Notes under the pieces: model-generated | What the model was told of the DNA's origin: nothing | The model's database searches: none | The model's input: the letters and a program-made list of their open reading frames with translations, nothing else | Translations under genes and position numbers: made by a program | Part shown: in pieces, positions 1 through 9,427 of the stretch | Layout: each line of letters begins with the position of its first letter | Numbering within the stretch: the stretch's first letter is position 1 | Assembly (NCBI RefSeq): GCF_900142525.1 | Contig: NZ_FRBD01000017.1 | Location: 1-64,000, forward strand | DNA: 64,000 bases | Origin: Xylanibacter ruminicola | Lineage (GTDB): Bacteria > Bacteroidota > Bacteroidia > Bacteroidales > Bacteroidaceae | Direction: 5' to 3'

Positions 1-46
1 TCAAAGAACTCTTTCTTAGTTTGCTATCGTTTTTGAGCGAAAGCGG
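1..46 (-). other. Leader of a probable rRNA operon with boxA-like motif
   Basis: Downstream of the strong promoter the minus strand reads into AGTTCTTTGA at the window edge (10-1). From family knowledge, 16S rRNA leaders of Bacteroides and Prevotella carry a TTCTTTGACA motif that resembles the boxA antitermination element. No open reading frame fits here. The rRNA gene itself lies outside the window, so the assignment is an inference from promoter strength and this motif. Confidence 0.5.
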
Positions 47-49
47 GTG

Positions 50-81
50 CAAAGGTACGGCAATTTTTCCAAACCTCCAAA
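50..81 (-). promoter_or_regulatory. Canonical Bacteroidetes promoter firing leftward (probable rRNA operon promoter)
   Basis: Read on the minus strand, TTTG (81-78) is followed after exactly 20 bp by TACCTTTG (57-50). This matches the -33/-7 consensus TTTG-N19-21-TAnnTTTG of Bacteroidetes housekeeping promoters. The -7 box is followed by the GC-rich run CACCCGC. Transcription would leave the window on the left, away from the PBP gene. Confidence 0.75.
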
Positions 82-162
82 CATTTTCCAAAAAAAATTC
101 CCAAAAACATGAAAGTTTTCGGGAATATTTACATTTTGAGCACTACACCTTATTTATATATA

Positions 163-2487
163 TTACTCAAATATCTCTTCGATGTCATTTTCGGTTTCTG
201 ATTCGCCTAACGACTCACCACCTAAAGGACACGGATTAAAACCTGGTGGAATATCAAAAACAGCGTCTTCGCTATACCCAAGTTTGGCATCTTTATATAC
301 CTTTTGCATATATAGAGCAAAAATAGGCAATGCTCCCGAAGCACCCTGACCCATCGCCATAGAATTGAAGTGGATATCGCGATCATCACCACCAACCCAG
401 CATGCATTTACAAGATTTGGCGTAAGACCTACAAACCAAGCATCGCTATTATTATTAGTGGTACCCGTCTTTCCAGCAAGCTGTCCCTTGAGGTTATATT
501 TGAAGCGCAGACGACTTGCAGTACCTCCATCAACAACATTGCGGAGCATATAAATCATCTTGTGAGCACTTTCCTCACTGATAACCTCGTTCATACGTGG
601 CTGGAACTGTGCAATAACATTTCCTTCGCTATCTTCAATTCTGGTAACAAACATACAAGCAGCACGGATTCCGTGATTAACAAAAGCGGTATAAGCGCTT
701 GCCATCTCGCCTACACTGATATCACAGGGGCCGAGACAGAGTGCCATAGAGGGATGAATATCTGGATTGCGGATACCATACTCATGGAGCAAATCAACAA
801 ACGCCTGAGGATTGAGCTTACTCATGAGATAAGCAGAAATCCAGTTATTAGACTGCTGCAAGCCCCACTTGAGCGTAACCATTTCGCCATATCTGGCACG
901 ACTACCATTACGCGGTGTCCACGACTGACCAGCAACAACATAAGTCTGCTGAACATTTGGCGCCTCGTCGCAAGGCGAGAAACCATTCTCCATAGCAAGC
1001 GAATATAAATATGGTTTAATAGTAGAACCAACCTGACGACGGCCCTCCATCACCATATCATAAGCAAAATGCTCGTAATTCAATCCGCCAACATAAGCTT
1101 TCACATGGCCATTCTGTGGGCACATACTTACAAAACCCGTACGAAGGAACGATTTGTAATATTTTATCGAATCAAGTGGCGTCATCGTTGTGTCCACCTC
1201 GCCATGATAGGTAAAGACAGACATCTTGGTCTTGGTACGGAACGATTTCTGGATTTCATCCTCTGAAGCACCACTCTCCCTGAGTACACGATATCGCTCA
1301 CACTGGCGAATAGATCGATTCAATATCTGCTCAACCTGACTCTTTGACAGATTTGTAGAATATGGTGCATTTGTTTTCGTGGCATTCTCTTTATCGAATG
1401 CAGGCTGAAGGAATTTTACCACATGTGCATAAGCAGCCTGCTCAGCATATTCCTGCATACGAGAATCGATGGTAGTATAGACTTTCAGACCATCGGTATA
1501 GATATTATAATTGTTACCATCGCGCTTCTTGTTTTTATTGCACCAACCGTATAAAGGATCTGTCTCCCAGTTAATTGAGTCGTTGACAAACTTCGCCATA
1601 TTCCACGAGGGATAATTGGCACGAATAGGTTTCTTAGCCGTCATATACTGGCGCAGATACTCACGGAAGTAAACGGCCAATCCCTCTTTATGATCAGCTA
1701 CATGGAACTTCAACGTAAGCGGTTCAGCACTATATTTGTCGTACTCAGCATCAGTAATATATCCAGCCTTCACCATCTGAGCCAGCACCACATTACGACG
1801 ATCGCGGCTGCGCTCTGGATTACGAACAGGATTGAAGTAAGAGGGGTTCTTACATAGTCCAACAAGTGTAGCCGATTCGGTAATACTCAGATCTTTTGGC
1901 TCCTTGCTAAAATATACATTTGCTGCAGTCTTGATTCCTACCGCATTATGCAAAAAGTCAAAATAATTCAGATACATTGTCAGAATCTCATCCTTAGTAT
2001 AGGTGCGCTCCAACTTGACTGCTATCACCCACTCTATTGGCTTTTGTAGAAGTCGCTCAATAGTAGAATGCGCTTGTTCTGAATACAACTGCTTAGCCAA
2101 CTGCTGGGTGATAGTAGAACCACCACCAGCACTTTTCTGTCCCAGAACGCCACGCTTTATGATAGCGCGCCCAAGTGCGATAAAGTCGATACCAGAGTGC
2201 TCGTAGAAACGTACATCCTCAGTTGCTACCAAAGCATGAATCAACGAAGGCGCGATTTTAGAGTAATCCACCATCACACGATTCTCGCGATTAAAATTCC
2301 AGGTTCCCAACAATTTGCCATCCGAAGAATATATTTGGGTAGCAAATCGGCTAATCGGATTCTGAAGGTCTTCGATGGGAGGCATATATCCAATCCACCC
2401 CCTATCTATGGAATAAAAAGCACCAGCAACAGCCAGCACACTTATGGTCAATAATGTCCATAGAAAATAGACAAATAGCTTTCTCAT
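163..2487 (-). CDS. Penicillin-binding protein 1A (bifunctional glycosyltransferase/transpeptidase)
   Basis: This class A PBP polymerises lipid II into glycan strands and cross-links the stem peptides at the outer face of the inner membrane. The 774-residue protein has an N-terminal membrane anchor (about residues 5-25). A GT51 domain follows, with catalytic Glu90 in ATEDVRFYEH and the GGSTITQQLAKQ motif near 122-133. The transpeptidase domain shows SxxK as STIK near 487, SNN in QQSNNW, and KTGTT near 672. Length is normal for the family and the C-terminus is acidic. The gene is monocistronic: pyrB diverges from it, and the left neighbour is the outward rRNA promoter. A -7 box TAATTTTG lies at 2531-2524. 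Confidence 0.95.
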   Translation of the reverse strand: MRKLFVYFLWTLLTISVLAVAGAFYSIDRGWIGYMPPIEDLQNPISRFATQIYSSDGKLLGTWNFNRENRVMVDYSKIAPSLIHALVATEDVRFYEHSGIDFIALGRAIIKRGVLGQKSAGGGSTITQQLAKQLYSEQAHSTIERLLQKPIEWVIAVKLERTYTKDEILTMYLNYFDFLHNAVGIKTAANVYFSKEPKDLSITESATLVGLCKNPSYFNPVRNPERSRDRRNVVLAQMVKAGYITDAEYDKYSAEPLTLKFHVADHKEGLAVYFREYLRQYMTAKKPIRANYPSWNMAKFVNDSINWETDPLYGWCNKNKKRDGNNYNIYTDGLKVYTTIDSRMQEYAEQAAYAHVVKFLQPAFDKENATKTNAPYSTNLSKSQVEQILNRSIRQCERYRVLRESGASEDEIQKSFRTKTKMSVFTYHGEVDTTMTPLDSIKYYKSFLRTGFVSMCPQNGHVKAYVGGLNYEHFAYDMVMEGRRQVGSTIKPYLYSLAMENGFSPCDEAPNVQQTYVVAGQSWTPRNGSRARYGEMVTLKWGLQQSNNWISAYLMSKLNPQAFVDLLHEYGIRNPDIHPSMALCLGPCDISVGEMASAYTAFVNHGIRAACMFVTRIEDSEGNVIAQFQPRMNEVISEESAHKMIYMLRNVVDGGTASRLRFKYNLKGQLAGKTGTTNNNSDAWFVGLTPNLVNACWVGGDDRDIHFNSMAMGQGASGALPIFALYMQKVYKDAKLGYSEDAVFDIPPGFNPCPLGGESLGESETENDIEEIFE

Positions 2488-2523
2488 TTTCTAATTTTGG
2501 TTACTTTTTGCAATATCTTGGTG

Positions 2524-2531
2524 CAAAATTA
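2524..2531 (-). promoter_or_regulatory. -7 box for the PBP1A gene
   Basis: The minus strand reads TAATTTTGCA here, 37 bp upstream of the PBP1A start. No good TTTG at the -33 position was seen, so this is a partial match. Confidence 0.4.
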
Positions 2532-2574
2532 CTATTTTCTTTCAAAATACGGCACGGAAATCAGAAATATTGTG

Positions 2575-2582
2575 TAATTTTG
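2575..2582 (+). promoter_or_regulatory. -7 box for pyrB
   Basis: TAATTTTGCG lies 23 bp before the pyrB ATG. This implies a 5' leader of only about 15-20 nt, too short for a pyrimidine attenuator. No clear -33 TTTG. Confidence 0.4.
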
Positions 2583-2605
2583 CGCCAACAAAATAAAAAT
2601 AGTGA

Positions 2606-3553
2606 ATGAAAAAGCATAATTTTGTGACAATAGCCAATCTCACTAGAGAGAAAATTCTCTATATGATTGAGATGGCAGAGGAGTTCGAGAAGCACCCCAA
2701 CAGAGAGCTTCTGAAAGGAAAAGTAGTGGCAACTCTTTTCTTCGAGCCATCAACCCGTACCAGACTAAGTTTTGAAACCGCAGCAAACCGTTTAGGTGCC
2801 CGAGTTATTGGCTTTGCCGATCCAAAGATTACCAGTGGTACCAAAGGCGAAACGCTTAAGGACACGATTCTGATGGTATCTAACTATGCTGATGTCATTG
2901 TGATGCGCCATTATATAGAAGGTGCAGCCCAATATGCATCAGAAGTAGCCCCCGTCCCCATCGTGAATGCAGGCGATGGTGCTCACCAGCATCCTTCGCA
3001 GTGTATGCTCGACCTCTACTCTATCTACAAGACACAGGGTACGCTCGACAACCTTAATATATATATGGTGGGAGATTTGAAATACGGACGCACTGTTCAC
3101 TCGCTGCTGATGGCTATGCGCCACTTCAATCCAACCTTCCACTTTGTAGCACCTAAGGAGTTGGCGATGCCAAAGGAGTACAAGCTGTATTGCGAGGAGC
3201 ATGGCATCAAGTATCAGGAGCATACAGCCTTTAACGAGAAGGTGATTGCCGATGCAGACATCCTCTATATGACGCGTGTACAGAAAGAGCGATTCTCTGA
3301 CCTGATGGAATACGAGCGTGTTAAGAATGTATATGTGCTTAACAACGAGCTGCTGAAGAGCGCTAAGCCAAACATGAAGATTCTGCACCCGCTGCCACGT
3401 GTAAACGAGATTGCTTACGAGGTTGACGACAACCCACACGCATATTACATCCAGCAGGCCGGCAACGGACTCTTTGCCCGCGAAGCCATCTTCTGCGATG
3501 TTTTGGGAATTAGTCTCGACGAAGTTAGAAACGATAAAACCATTATCCTATGA
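2606..3553 (+). CDS. pyrB: Aspartate carbamoyltransferase catalytic subunit
   Basis: This enzyme condenses carbamoyl phosphate and aspartate to N-carbamoylaspartate, the committed step of de novo pyrimidine synthesis in the cytosol. The 315-residue protein is of full family length. The carbamoyl-phosphate-binding motif is visible as [12 protein letters not shown], and the family motifs HQHPSQ and LHPLPRV are present in order. The pyrI start codon overlaps its stop (ATGA at 3550-3553), so the catalytic and regulatory chains are translationally coupled. A -7 promoter box lies just upstream. Confidence 0.97.
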   Translation: MKKHNFVTIANLTREKILYMIEMAEEFEKHPNRELLKGKVVATLFFEPSTRTRLSFETAANRLGARVIGFADPKITSGTKGETLKDTILMVSNYADVIVMRHYIEGAAQYASEVAPVPIVNAGDGAHQHPSQCMLDLYSIYKTQGTLDNLNIYMVGDLKYGRTVHSLLMAMRHFNPTFHFVAPKELAMPKEYKLYCEEHGIKYQEHTAFNEKVIADADILYMTRVQKERFSDLMEYERVKNVYVLNNELLKSAKPNMKILHPLPRVNEIAYEVDDNPHAYYIQQAGNGLFAREAIFCDVLGISLDEVRNDKTIIL

Positions 3554-3996
3554 ACAAGAAAGAACGCTTGGTTGCCGCCATCGAGAACGGCACAGTGATT
3601 GATCATATTCCTACAAACAAGACCTACCAGGTGGCCAGCCTATTGGGACTTTTCACACTGAAAACACCTGTTACCATCGGCTTTAACTACCCCTCGAAGA
3701 AAGTTGGATCGAAAGGTATTATCAAGGTGAGCGACAAGTTCTTCACTGATGATGAAATCTCACGCCTCTCGGTAGTAGCCCCAAATGTGATTCTGAGCAT
3801 TATCCGCGACTACGAGGTGGTGGAGAAGCGCAATGTGGTAACACCGTCGGAGATTAAAGGCATCGTGAAGTGCAACAATCCTAAGTGTATCACTAACAAC
3901 GAGCCCATGAAGACCCACTTCCACGTGGAGAACGGCATACTTACCTGCCACTACTGCGAAAAGGAACAGGACATCAACAAAGTGGAGCTTTGTTGA
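3550..3996 (+). CDS. pyrI: Aspartate carbamoyltransferase regulatory subunit
   Basis: This is the regulatory chain of the dodecameric class B ATCase. It binds nucleotide effectors and holds the catalytic trimers together through a zinc domain. At 148 residues it is close to the E. coli length. The C-terminal zinc site is intact, with Cys pairs in CNNPKC and CHYC. It overlaps pyrB by 4 bp. The stop codon is followed immediately by a perfect seven-copy 7-bp tandem repeat, which separates it from glyA. Confidence 0.95.
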   Translation: MNKKERLVAAIENGTVIDHIPTNKTYQVASLLGLFTLKTPVTIGFNYPSKKVGSKGIIKVSDKFFTDDEISRLSVVAPNVILSIIRDYEVVEKRNVVTPSEIKGIVKCNNPKCITNNEPMKTHFHVENGILTCHYCEKEQDINKVELC

Positions 3997-4045
3997 TTGA
4001 ACATTGAACATTGAACATTGAACATTGAACATTGAACATTGAACA
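3997..4045. repeat. Seven perfect tandem copies of a 7-bp unit
   Basis: The unit TTGAACA is repeated seven times with no mismatch, starting at the base after the pyrI stop. The glyA start lies 25 bp beyond the array. Related arrays occur at 59835-59862 and, in degenerate form, at 25127-25161, 55839-55859, 59911-59945 and 60501-60535. Confidence 0.95.
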
Positions 4046-4070
4046 TTTTTTAAACCCAATAAACAAAACA

Positions 4071-5351
4071 ATGAACAGAGACAACACAATCTTTGAGTTG
4101 ATTGAGAAAGAGCATCAGCGCCAGCTGAAAGGCATTGAGCTGATTGCAAGTGAGAACTTCGTAAGCGACCAGGTGATGGAAGCCATGGGATCTTACCTGA
4201 CTAACAAGTATGCCGAGGGTTATCCTGGTCACCGTTACTATGGTGGTTGCCAGGTAGTAGACGAGGTTGAGCAGTTGGCTATCGACCGCGTTTGCAAGCT
4301 TTTCGGTGCTGAGTATGCTAACGTTCAGCCACACTCTGGTGCACAGGCTAACGCAGCAGTACTGTTGGCAGTACTGAAACCAGGCGACACCTTCATGGGC
4401 TTGAACCTTGACCACGGTGGTCACCTCTCACACGGTTCACACGTCAACACCTCTGGTCTTATCTACAATCCTATCGGCTACAACCTGAATAAGGAGACTG
4501 GTCGTGTAGACTATGATGAGATGGAGCAGTTGGCCCTTGAGCACAAGCCAAAGCTGATTATCGGTGGTGGTAGTGCTTACAGCCGTGAGTGGGATTACAA
4601 GCGTATGCGCGAGATTGCTGATAAGGTAGGCGCTCTGCTGATGATCGACATGGCTCACCCTGCCGGTCTGATTGCAGCTGGTCTGCTTGACAACCCTGTA
4701 AAGTACGCTCACATCGTTACTTCTACTACCCACAAAACCCTGCGTGGTCCTCGTGGTGGTATCATCCTGATGGGTAAGGACTTCGAGAATCCTTGGGGCC
4801 TGAAGACTCCTAAGGGCGTAGTTAAGATGATGAGCCAGTTGCTGAATTCAGCCGTATTCCCTGGTCAGCAGGGCGGTCCTCTTGAGCACGTGATTGCAGC
4901 TAAGGCCGTAGCCTTTGGCGAGGCTTTGCAGCCAGAGTTCAAGGAGTGGGCTAAGCAGGTTCAGAAGAACGCTAAGGTTCTGGCTGATGAGCTGGTTAAG
5001 CGTGGCTTCGGCATCGTTAGTGGTGGTACCGACAACCACTCTATGCTGGTTGACCTGCGCTCTAAGTACCCCGATCTTACAGGTAAGGTTGCTGAGAACG
5101 CTCTTGTTGCTGCCGACATCACAGTTAACAAGAACATGGTTCCATTCGACAGCCGCAGTGCTTTCCAGACTTCTGGTATCCGTCTTGGAACTCCTGCCAT
5201 CACCACACGTGGTGCTAAGGAGGATCTGATGGTTCAGATTGCTGCTTGGATTGAGGAGGTTCTGAATGATCCTGAGAACGAGCAGGTTATTGCAAGCGTT
5301 CGCGCTCGTGTAAATGAGAAGATGAAGGATTATCCTCTCTTCGCTTACTAA
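4071..5351 (+). CDS. glyA: Serine hydroxymethyltransferase
   Basis: This PLP enzyme interconverts serine and glycine and charges tetrahydrofolate with one-carbon units for purine, thymidylate and methionine synthesis. The protein has 426 residues. The PLP-lysine region reads [14 protein letters not shown], and the N-terminal SENFVS and YPGHRYYGG motifs are present. An upstream in-frame start at 4032 would place the first codons inside the 7-bp repeat array, so the ATG at 4071, which begins the conserved homology, is chosen. Codon use is strongly biased, as in highly expressed genes. It probably shares transcripts with pyrBI. A hairpin terminator follows the stop directly. Confidence 0.96.
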   Translation: MNRDNTIFELIEKEHQRQLKGIELIASENFVSDQVMEAMGSYLTNKYAEGYPGHRYYGGCQVVDEVEQLAIDRVCKLFGAEYANVQPHSGAQANAAVLLAVLKPGDTFMGLNLDHGGHLSHGSHVNTSGLIYNPIGYNLNKETGRVDYDEMEQLALEHKPKLIIGGGSAYSREWDYKRMREIADKVGALLMIDMAHPAGLIAAGLLDNPVKYAHIVTSTTHKTLRGPRGGIILMGKDFENPWGLKTPKGVVKMMSQLLNSAVFPGQQGGPLEHVIAAKAVAFGEALQPEFKEWAKQVQKNAKVLADELVKRGFGIVSGGTDNHSMLVDLRSKYPDLTGKVAENALVAADITVNKNMVPFDSRSAFQTSGIRLGTPAITTRGAKEDLMVQIAAWIEEVLNDPENEQVIASVRARVNEKMKDYPLFAY

Positions 5352-5360
5352 AAAATAAAG

Positions 5361-5380
5361 CCCCTGCCAATCGGCAGGGG
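5361..5380. terminator. Bidirectional intrinsic terminator between glyA and the DPP-IV gene
   Basis: CCCCTGCC and GGCAGGGG form a perfect 8-bp stem with an AATC loop. The hairpin is flanked by an A-rich run on the left (5351-5359) and a T-rich run on the right (5381-5390), so it can stop transcription from both sides. The DPP-IV stop codon lies inside the right-hand T tract. Confidence 0.9.
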
Positions 5381-5388
5381 TTAATTTT

Positions 5389-7599
5389 TTACTTGAGGTT
5401 ATCATTAAAATGATTTATTGCCTGACGGAACAGATGGTTCCTGGTGTTACCTCCGAAAATACTATGATTTCTATTGGTATAAACTAACTGACGGAAGTCC
5501 TTATCAGCCTGAACCAACGCTTCCACATATTCTGCTGTATTCTGATAGTGTACATTATCATCAGCCAGTCCGTGACAAATCAGTAGCGCGCCATGCAGCT
5601 GTGATGCACGCGCTATTGGGTTCACATCGTCGTATCCGCTGGCATTCTCCTTAGGTGTGCGCATATATCGCTCTGTGTAGATAGAGTCGTAGTAGCGCCA
5701 GCATGTTGGTGGGGCAATAGCAACTCCAGCCTTGAATACGGGGCGACCTTCTGACATGGACATCAGCGTGTTCCATCCGCCATAACTCCAGCCCCAGATA
5801 CCAATGCGATCCTTGTCTACATAGCCTTGTTTGCCCAGCCAGATGGCAGTCTCCACCTGGTCGCGCGCCTCCAGCTCACCTAGTCGCAGATAGGTACACT
5901 TCTCAAACTCAGCTCCACGACCGCCAGTACCGCGATTATCTACACACACGCAGATGTAACCCTGCTGGCAGAGATACTGCTCGAGTATAGCACCATTGCC
6001 ACTCATACCTATTCCCCACTGGTTCAGCACCTGCTGACTGCCTGGGCCGCCATATTGATACATAATCACAGGATAGCGTTTTGAAGCGTCGAAGTTAGCA
6101 GGCTTCACCATCCATCCATTAAGCACTACACCCTCAGAGGTGGCAAACTGGAACATCTCTTTCTTACCAAGGTCGTATTCAGCCAGTTTCTCTTTCAGCT
6201 CGTGGTTATCAATCAGCGTAGTCAGCACCTTGCCGTTGTTCTGGCAGATGGTGTACTGGGCAGGATTGTTGATATCGCTCCAGATATTAATAAAGTACTT
6301 GAAGTTCTTACTGAAGATGGCGCTGTTCACACCAGCCTTTGGTGTCAGCACCTCAATCTTGCCATTCTGGCGAGCCACCATCACCTGCTGCTCTGTAGCG
6401 CCCTTGGGGTTAGCTGCAAAATAAGTATCGCCAGTTTTCTCATCGAAACCATAAACAGCCTTCACCACGTATTTCTCGTTCACAATCTGGCGAAGCAGCT
6501 GTCCGTTCAGGTTGTAGAGATACAGGTGGTTATAGCCATCACGCTCGCTTGGCAGCAGGATGTTATTGCTGGTAATCTTTACATCGTCGAGCACCTCTTC
6601 CTTCACATACTTGTCAACCTTATCCTCGATAACCAGTTTGCACACGGTAGAAAGCGGATTGGCCATATAGATGCGCAACACGTCCTGATGGCGATTCATC
6701 GTAAAGATAGCAATCTTTGCAGGATCGCTGGTAGCCTTGATACGGGGTATATAGTCCTCTGCACCAAGTGGCAGTTCGATTTTACGTGTCTGATGACTCT
6801 TGATGTCGTAGCTCCACACGCTCACCTTTGAGTTCACCTCTCCCGGTACAGGATACTTATAGGTATAGTCGCCAGGATATTCAGCAAACTCTTTGCGCTC
6901 AGGCTTCAAGCCCTTAAACAACTGCATAGAGTACTGCTTCACAGCGCTCTCGTCGTAGCGAATCCAGAGGATCTGCTTCGAGTCGGCCGAGAACACCATC
7001 GACGAGTTAGTCGAGAACTCCTCTTCGTACACCCAGTCGGGTATGCCGTTAATCACCTCATTGCGCTTGCCATCCTTAGTCACCTGACTCTCTGCATTAT
7101 CGTACAGCAGCTTTACCAGATAGATGTTATTGTCGCGCACAAAGGCTATCTGATTGCCATCAGGCGAGAATACTGGTGTCTGCTGTGGTCCGCCATCGCT
7201 CAGTGGCTCCAGCTTGTTGTTTCTGATACTATATATATAATAGGTGGCGGTGAACGAACGACGATAAATCGCCTTGGTGTCTGTTTGTATCAACATTCTT
7301 GTGCCATCAGGACTCAGAATGTATCCATCCACGCTCTTTACCTCAGCACCACGAGCGCTGGCAGCATCAAAGAGCACGCCAACCTGCTTACCTGTTTTAA
7401 ATGAATAAGTTATAATCTGCTTGCCATCCTCGCTAATCTGTGCGTATGTCTCACCATCAGCCATTGGGCGTACAGCACTCATCGACTTGCTTTTAAATAC
7501 TCCGCCCGTAATCCCTTTCAGCGTCAGTTTCTCTCCAGCAGAAGCAGAAATGGCCAACGCCAGCGATAATCCAAGCGAGAATAATCTCATTTTCTTCAT
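5389..7599 (-). CDS. Prolyl dipeptidyl peptidase IV (S9 family)
   Basis: This secreted or periplasmic serine peptidase releases X-Pro or X-Ala dipeptides from peptide N-termini. The 736-residue protein has a signal peptide ending near ISASAG, an N-terminal beta-propeller (about 60-490) and a C-terminal alpha/beta-hydrolase. The nucleophile is Ser605 in GWSYGG, with the later Asp in GLADDNVHY and His in NRNHSIFGG. The double-Glu motif that anchors the substrate amino terminus in DPP4 is seen as DWVYEEEF. Length and motifs fit DPP-IV rather than oligopeptidase B. It converges with glyA and diverges from the radical SAM gene, with a -7 box TATCTTTG at 7636-7629. Confidence 0.93.
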   Translation of the reverse strand: MKKMRLFSLGLSLALAISASAGEKLTLKGITGGVFKSKSMSAVRPMADGETYAQISEDGKQIITYSFKTGKQVGVLFDAASARGAEVKSVDGYILSPDGTRMLIQTDTKAIYRRSFTATYYIYSIRNNKLEPLSDGGPQQTPVFSPDGNQIAFVRDNNIYLVKLLYDNAESQVTKDGKRNEVINGIPDWVYEEEFSTNSSMVFSADSKQILWIRYDESAVKQYSMQLFKGLKPERKEFAEYPGDYTYKYPVPGEVNSKVSVWSYDIKSHQTRKIELPLGAEDYIPRIKATSDPAKIAIFTMNRHQDVLRIYMANPLSTVCKLVIEDKVDKYVKEEVLDDVKITSNNILLPSERDGYNHLYLYNLNGQLLRQIVNEKYVVKAVYGFDEKTGDTYFAANPKGATEQQVMVARQNGKIEVLTPKAGVNSAIFSKNFKYFINIWSDINNPAQYTICQNNGKVLTTLIDNHELKEKLAEYDLGKKEMFQFATSEGVVLNGWMVKPANFDASKRYPVIMYQYGGPGSQQVLNQWGIGMSGNGAILEQYLCQQGYICVCVDNRGTGGRGAEFEKCTYLRLGELEARDQVETAIWLGKQGYVDKDRIGIWGWSYGGWNTLMSMSEGRPVFKAGVAIAPPTCWRYYDSIYTERYMRTPKENASGYDDVNPIARASQLHGALLICHGLADDNVHYQNTAEYVEALVQADKDFRQLVYTNRNHSIFGGNTRNHLFRQAINHFNDNLK

Positions 7600-7628
7600 A
7601 TTTTTACGTTTTTATTGTTTTGAGATTG

Positions 7629-7657
7629 CAAAGATAGCATTTTTTTCGCTAACTTTG
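7629..7657. promoter_or_regulatory. Tightly packed divergent promoters (DPP-IV / radical SAM protein)
   Basis: A minus-strand -7 box TATCTTTG (7636-7629) faces left toward the peptidase. A plus-strand -7 box TAACTTTG (7650-7657) faces right. The two boxes are only 13 bp apart. ATTG at 7625-7628, 21 bp before the plus box, is a possible -33 element and would overlap the leftward promoter. Confidence 0.6.
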
Positions 7658-7664
7658 CACACTG

Positions 7665-8603
7665 ATGGATTTAAATAAAGTGAATACACCCTATTATAAC
7701 GACTACGGCACATGGATTCGCCGTCAGTTTCCCTATCGTGTGCAGAAGATTTCTATCGATGCAGGCTTCACCTGTCCTAATCGCGACGGGCGCATTTCTA
7801 CAGGTGGTTGTATCTATTGCGACAACCGCACTTTCAACCCCTCTTATTGCCAGCGCCGCCACTCTGTAACCCAGCAGCTCGAAGAGGGCAAGCGCTTCTT
7901 TGCCCACAAGTATCCCGACATGAAATACCTGGCCTATTTTCAGGCCTTCACCAATACCTATGCCCCACTCGCCCAACTCAAGGCACTCTACGAGGAGGCA
8001 CTACAGGTAGATGACATCGTGGGCATCGTCATAGGCACACGCCCTGATTGCGTTTCTGATGAGTTGCTCGACTACCTCGCAGAGCTTAACCAGCGTACCT
8101 TTGTTCTTGTGGAATATGGCATCGAAAGCACTAATAACGATACGCTTCTTCGCATCAATCGAGGTCATACCTTCCAGCAGTCGCAAGATGCTATCCAGCG
8201 CACCCATCAGCGCGGATTACTCACCGGTGCCCACATCATTCTAGGCCTGCCAGGCGAGGATGCCCGTGAAAGCCTGCGCCAGGCATCCATCATCTCCAGT
8301 CTGCCCATTGATATTCTCAAGATCCACCAGATGCAGATTATCCGTGGAACACGACTAGCCACAGAGTACGAGCAGCAGCCGTTCCACATCTATACGGTCG
8401 ACGAGTACATCCAGCTAATTGCTGAGTATATCCAGCACCTCCGCCCCAATCTGATTCTTGAGCGCTTTGTCTCCCAGTCGCCCAAGGAGCTGCTCGTCGC
8501 ACCACATTGGGGACTAAAAAACTACGAGTTTACCAATCTCTTGGTAAACTATCTCAAACAGCATAAAATCTTTCAAGGTCAGTTCTTTCTGAAGTCCGAA
8601 TAG
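7665..8603 (+). CDS. TIGR01212-family radical SAM protein (YhcC-like)
   Basis: This is a radical S-adenosylmethionine protein related to E. coli YhcC; the substrate of the family is not firmly known. The protein has 312 residues, and Cys37, Cys49 and Cys52 (in CPNRDG then GGCIYC) are the likely 4Fe-4S ligands. A TIM-barrel core with VEYGIES and GAHIILGLPGE follows. The ATG lies 8 bp after the -7 promoter box, so the mRNA would have almost no leader. Its 3' end overlaps the opposing GldB-like gene by 25 bp. Confidence 0.9.
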   Translation: MDLNKVNTPYYNDYGTWIRRQFPYRVQKISIDAGFTCPNRDGRISTGGCIYCDNRTFNPSYCQRRHSVTQQLEEGKRFFAHKYPDMKYLAYFQAFTNTYAPLAQLKALYEEALQVDDIVGIVIGTRPDCVSDELLDYLAELNQRTFVLVEYGIESTNNDTLLRINRGHTFQQSQDAIQRTHQRGLLTGAHIILGLPGEDARESLRQASIISSLPIDILKIHQMQIIRGTRLATEYEQQPFHIYTVDEYIQLIAEYIQHLRPNLILERFVSQSPKELLVAPHWGLKNYEFTNLLVNYLKQHKIFQGQFFLKSE

Positions 8604-9382
8604 TTGTTGTTTTTCAGCATCTGGTCCAAACTCAGATTCTTGTTGCGCTTCATATATCTCTCTACCATTCTGGTATAGAGCGAGTTAAACACATTCTTGC
8701 CCAATGCCTGATTAACCACCCATAGTATTTTTCCAATGTGGGTATCACGCTCCTGCTGACTCAGTGCCTTGTCCTGAGGCATGGGATACAAACTCAGCAG
8801 ATAGAAACCTATGCAGTCGGGCACGATGTACTGGCGATTCATCAGCTCCAGCTGACTTTTAGAATAGCCGTACTGAGGTTTCTGATACAAAGGATAATCA
8901 GTGCCCAGATACTTGTCGAGACAGATACCGATGGTATTATTACCTACTATCACGCTCTGGTCTAGCGAACCTATTTGTGCATAAATTTCAGGAATCTCGA
9001 TGCCTGGCAGTTTTTCTCGCAGATACTTGAATCCTGTAGTCAGATCGGCATTGATATCATCCATATTGGCATACTGCTGTTCAGCCTCGGCTATCAGCAC
9101 CTGCAGCGTAGAATCTTGATAGAAACGCAGAAACTTTTTGTTAATCAGCTGATCATCCACCTTTCCCAAACGCAGCACATCCTCAATCAGCGTACGCGTC
9201 TGCATGGGATAAACGGTGTTCATCTGCTGCAAAGCTGAAAAATCGCCTGTGGTAAGGTATAGGCTTTGGATACGATCATAGCGATCAACGACAATTTCGG
9301 TGTCATCTTCCACCATAAATTGCCATTCGCAACTGATGCATCCTAACATCACTATTAATAAGAAAAAATATACCTTGCGCAC
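8579..9382 (-). CDS. GldB-like lipoprotein
   Basis: This is a predicted lipoprotein of 267 residues. Its N-terminal hydrophobic segment ends in a Cys-containing lipobox (LGCISC region). The body resembles the Bacteroidetes gliding-motility lipoprotein GldB, through the IPEIYAQIGSLDQSV stretch, the ICLDKYLGTDYPLY stretch and the C-terminal half. GldB homologues also occur in non-gliding Bacteroidales, where their role is unclear. No other gliding or type IX secretion gene is nearby. The gene converges on the radical SAM gene with a 25-bp antisense overlap. The family call comes from memory of the motif pattern, so it is moderate. Confidence 0.6.
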   Translation of the reverse strand: MRKVYFFLLIVMLGCISCEWQFMVEDDTEIVVDRYDRIQSLYLTTGDFSALQQMNTVYPMQTRTLIEDVLRLGKVDDQLINKKFLRFYQDSTLQVLIAEAEQQYANMDDINADLTTGFKYLREKLPGIEIPEIYAQIGSLDQSVIVGNNTIGICLDKYLGTDYPLYQKPQYGYSKSQLELMNRQYIVPDCIGFYLLSLYPMPQDKALSQQERDTHIGKILWVVNQALGKNVFNSLYTRMVERYMKRNKNLSLDQMLKNNNYSDFRKN

Positions 9383-9427
9383 GGGCTATTTGATACGAAT
9401 AATGTATGTATGTTAAAAATTTCGATG

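Noticed and set aside
3997..4045. CRISPR-like array
   Set aside because: Units are 7 bp with no spacers and no cas genes are present. It is a simple tandem repeat.
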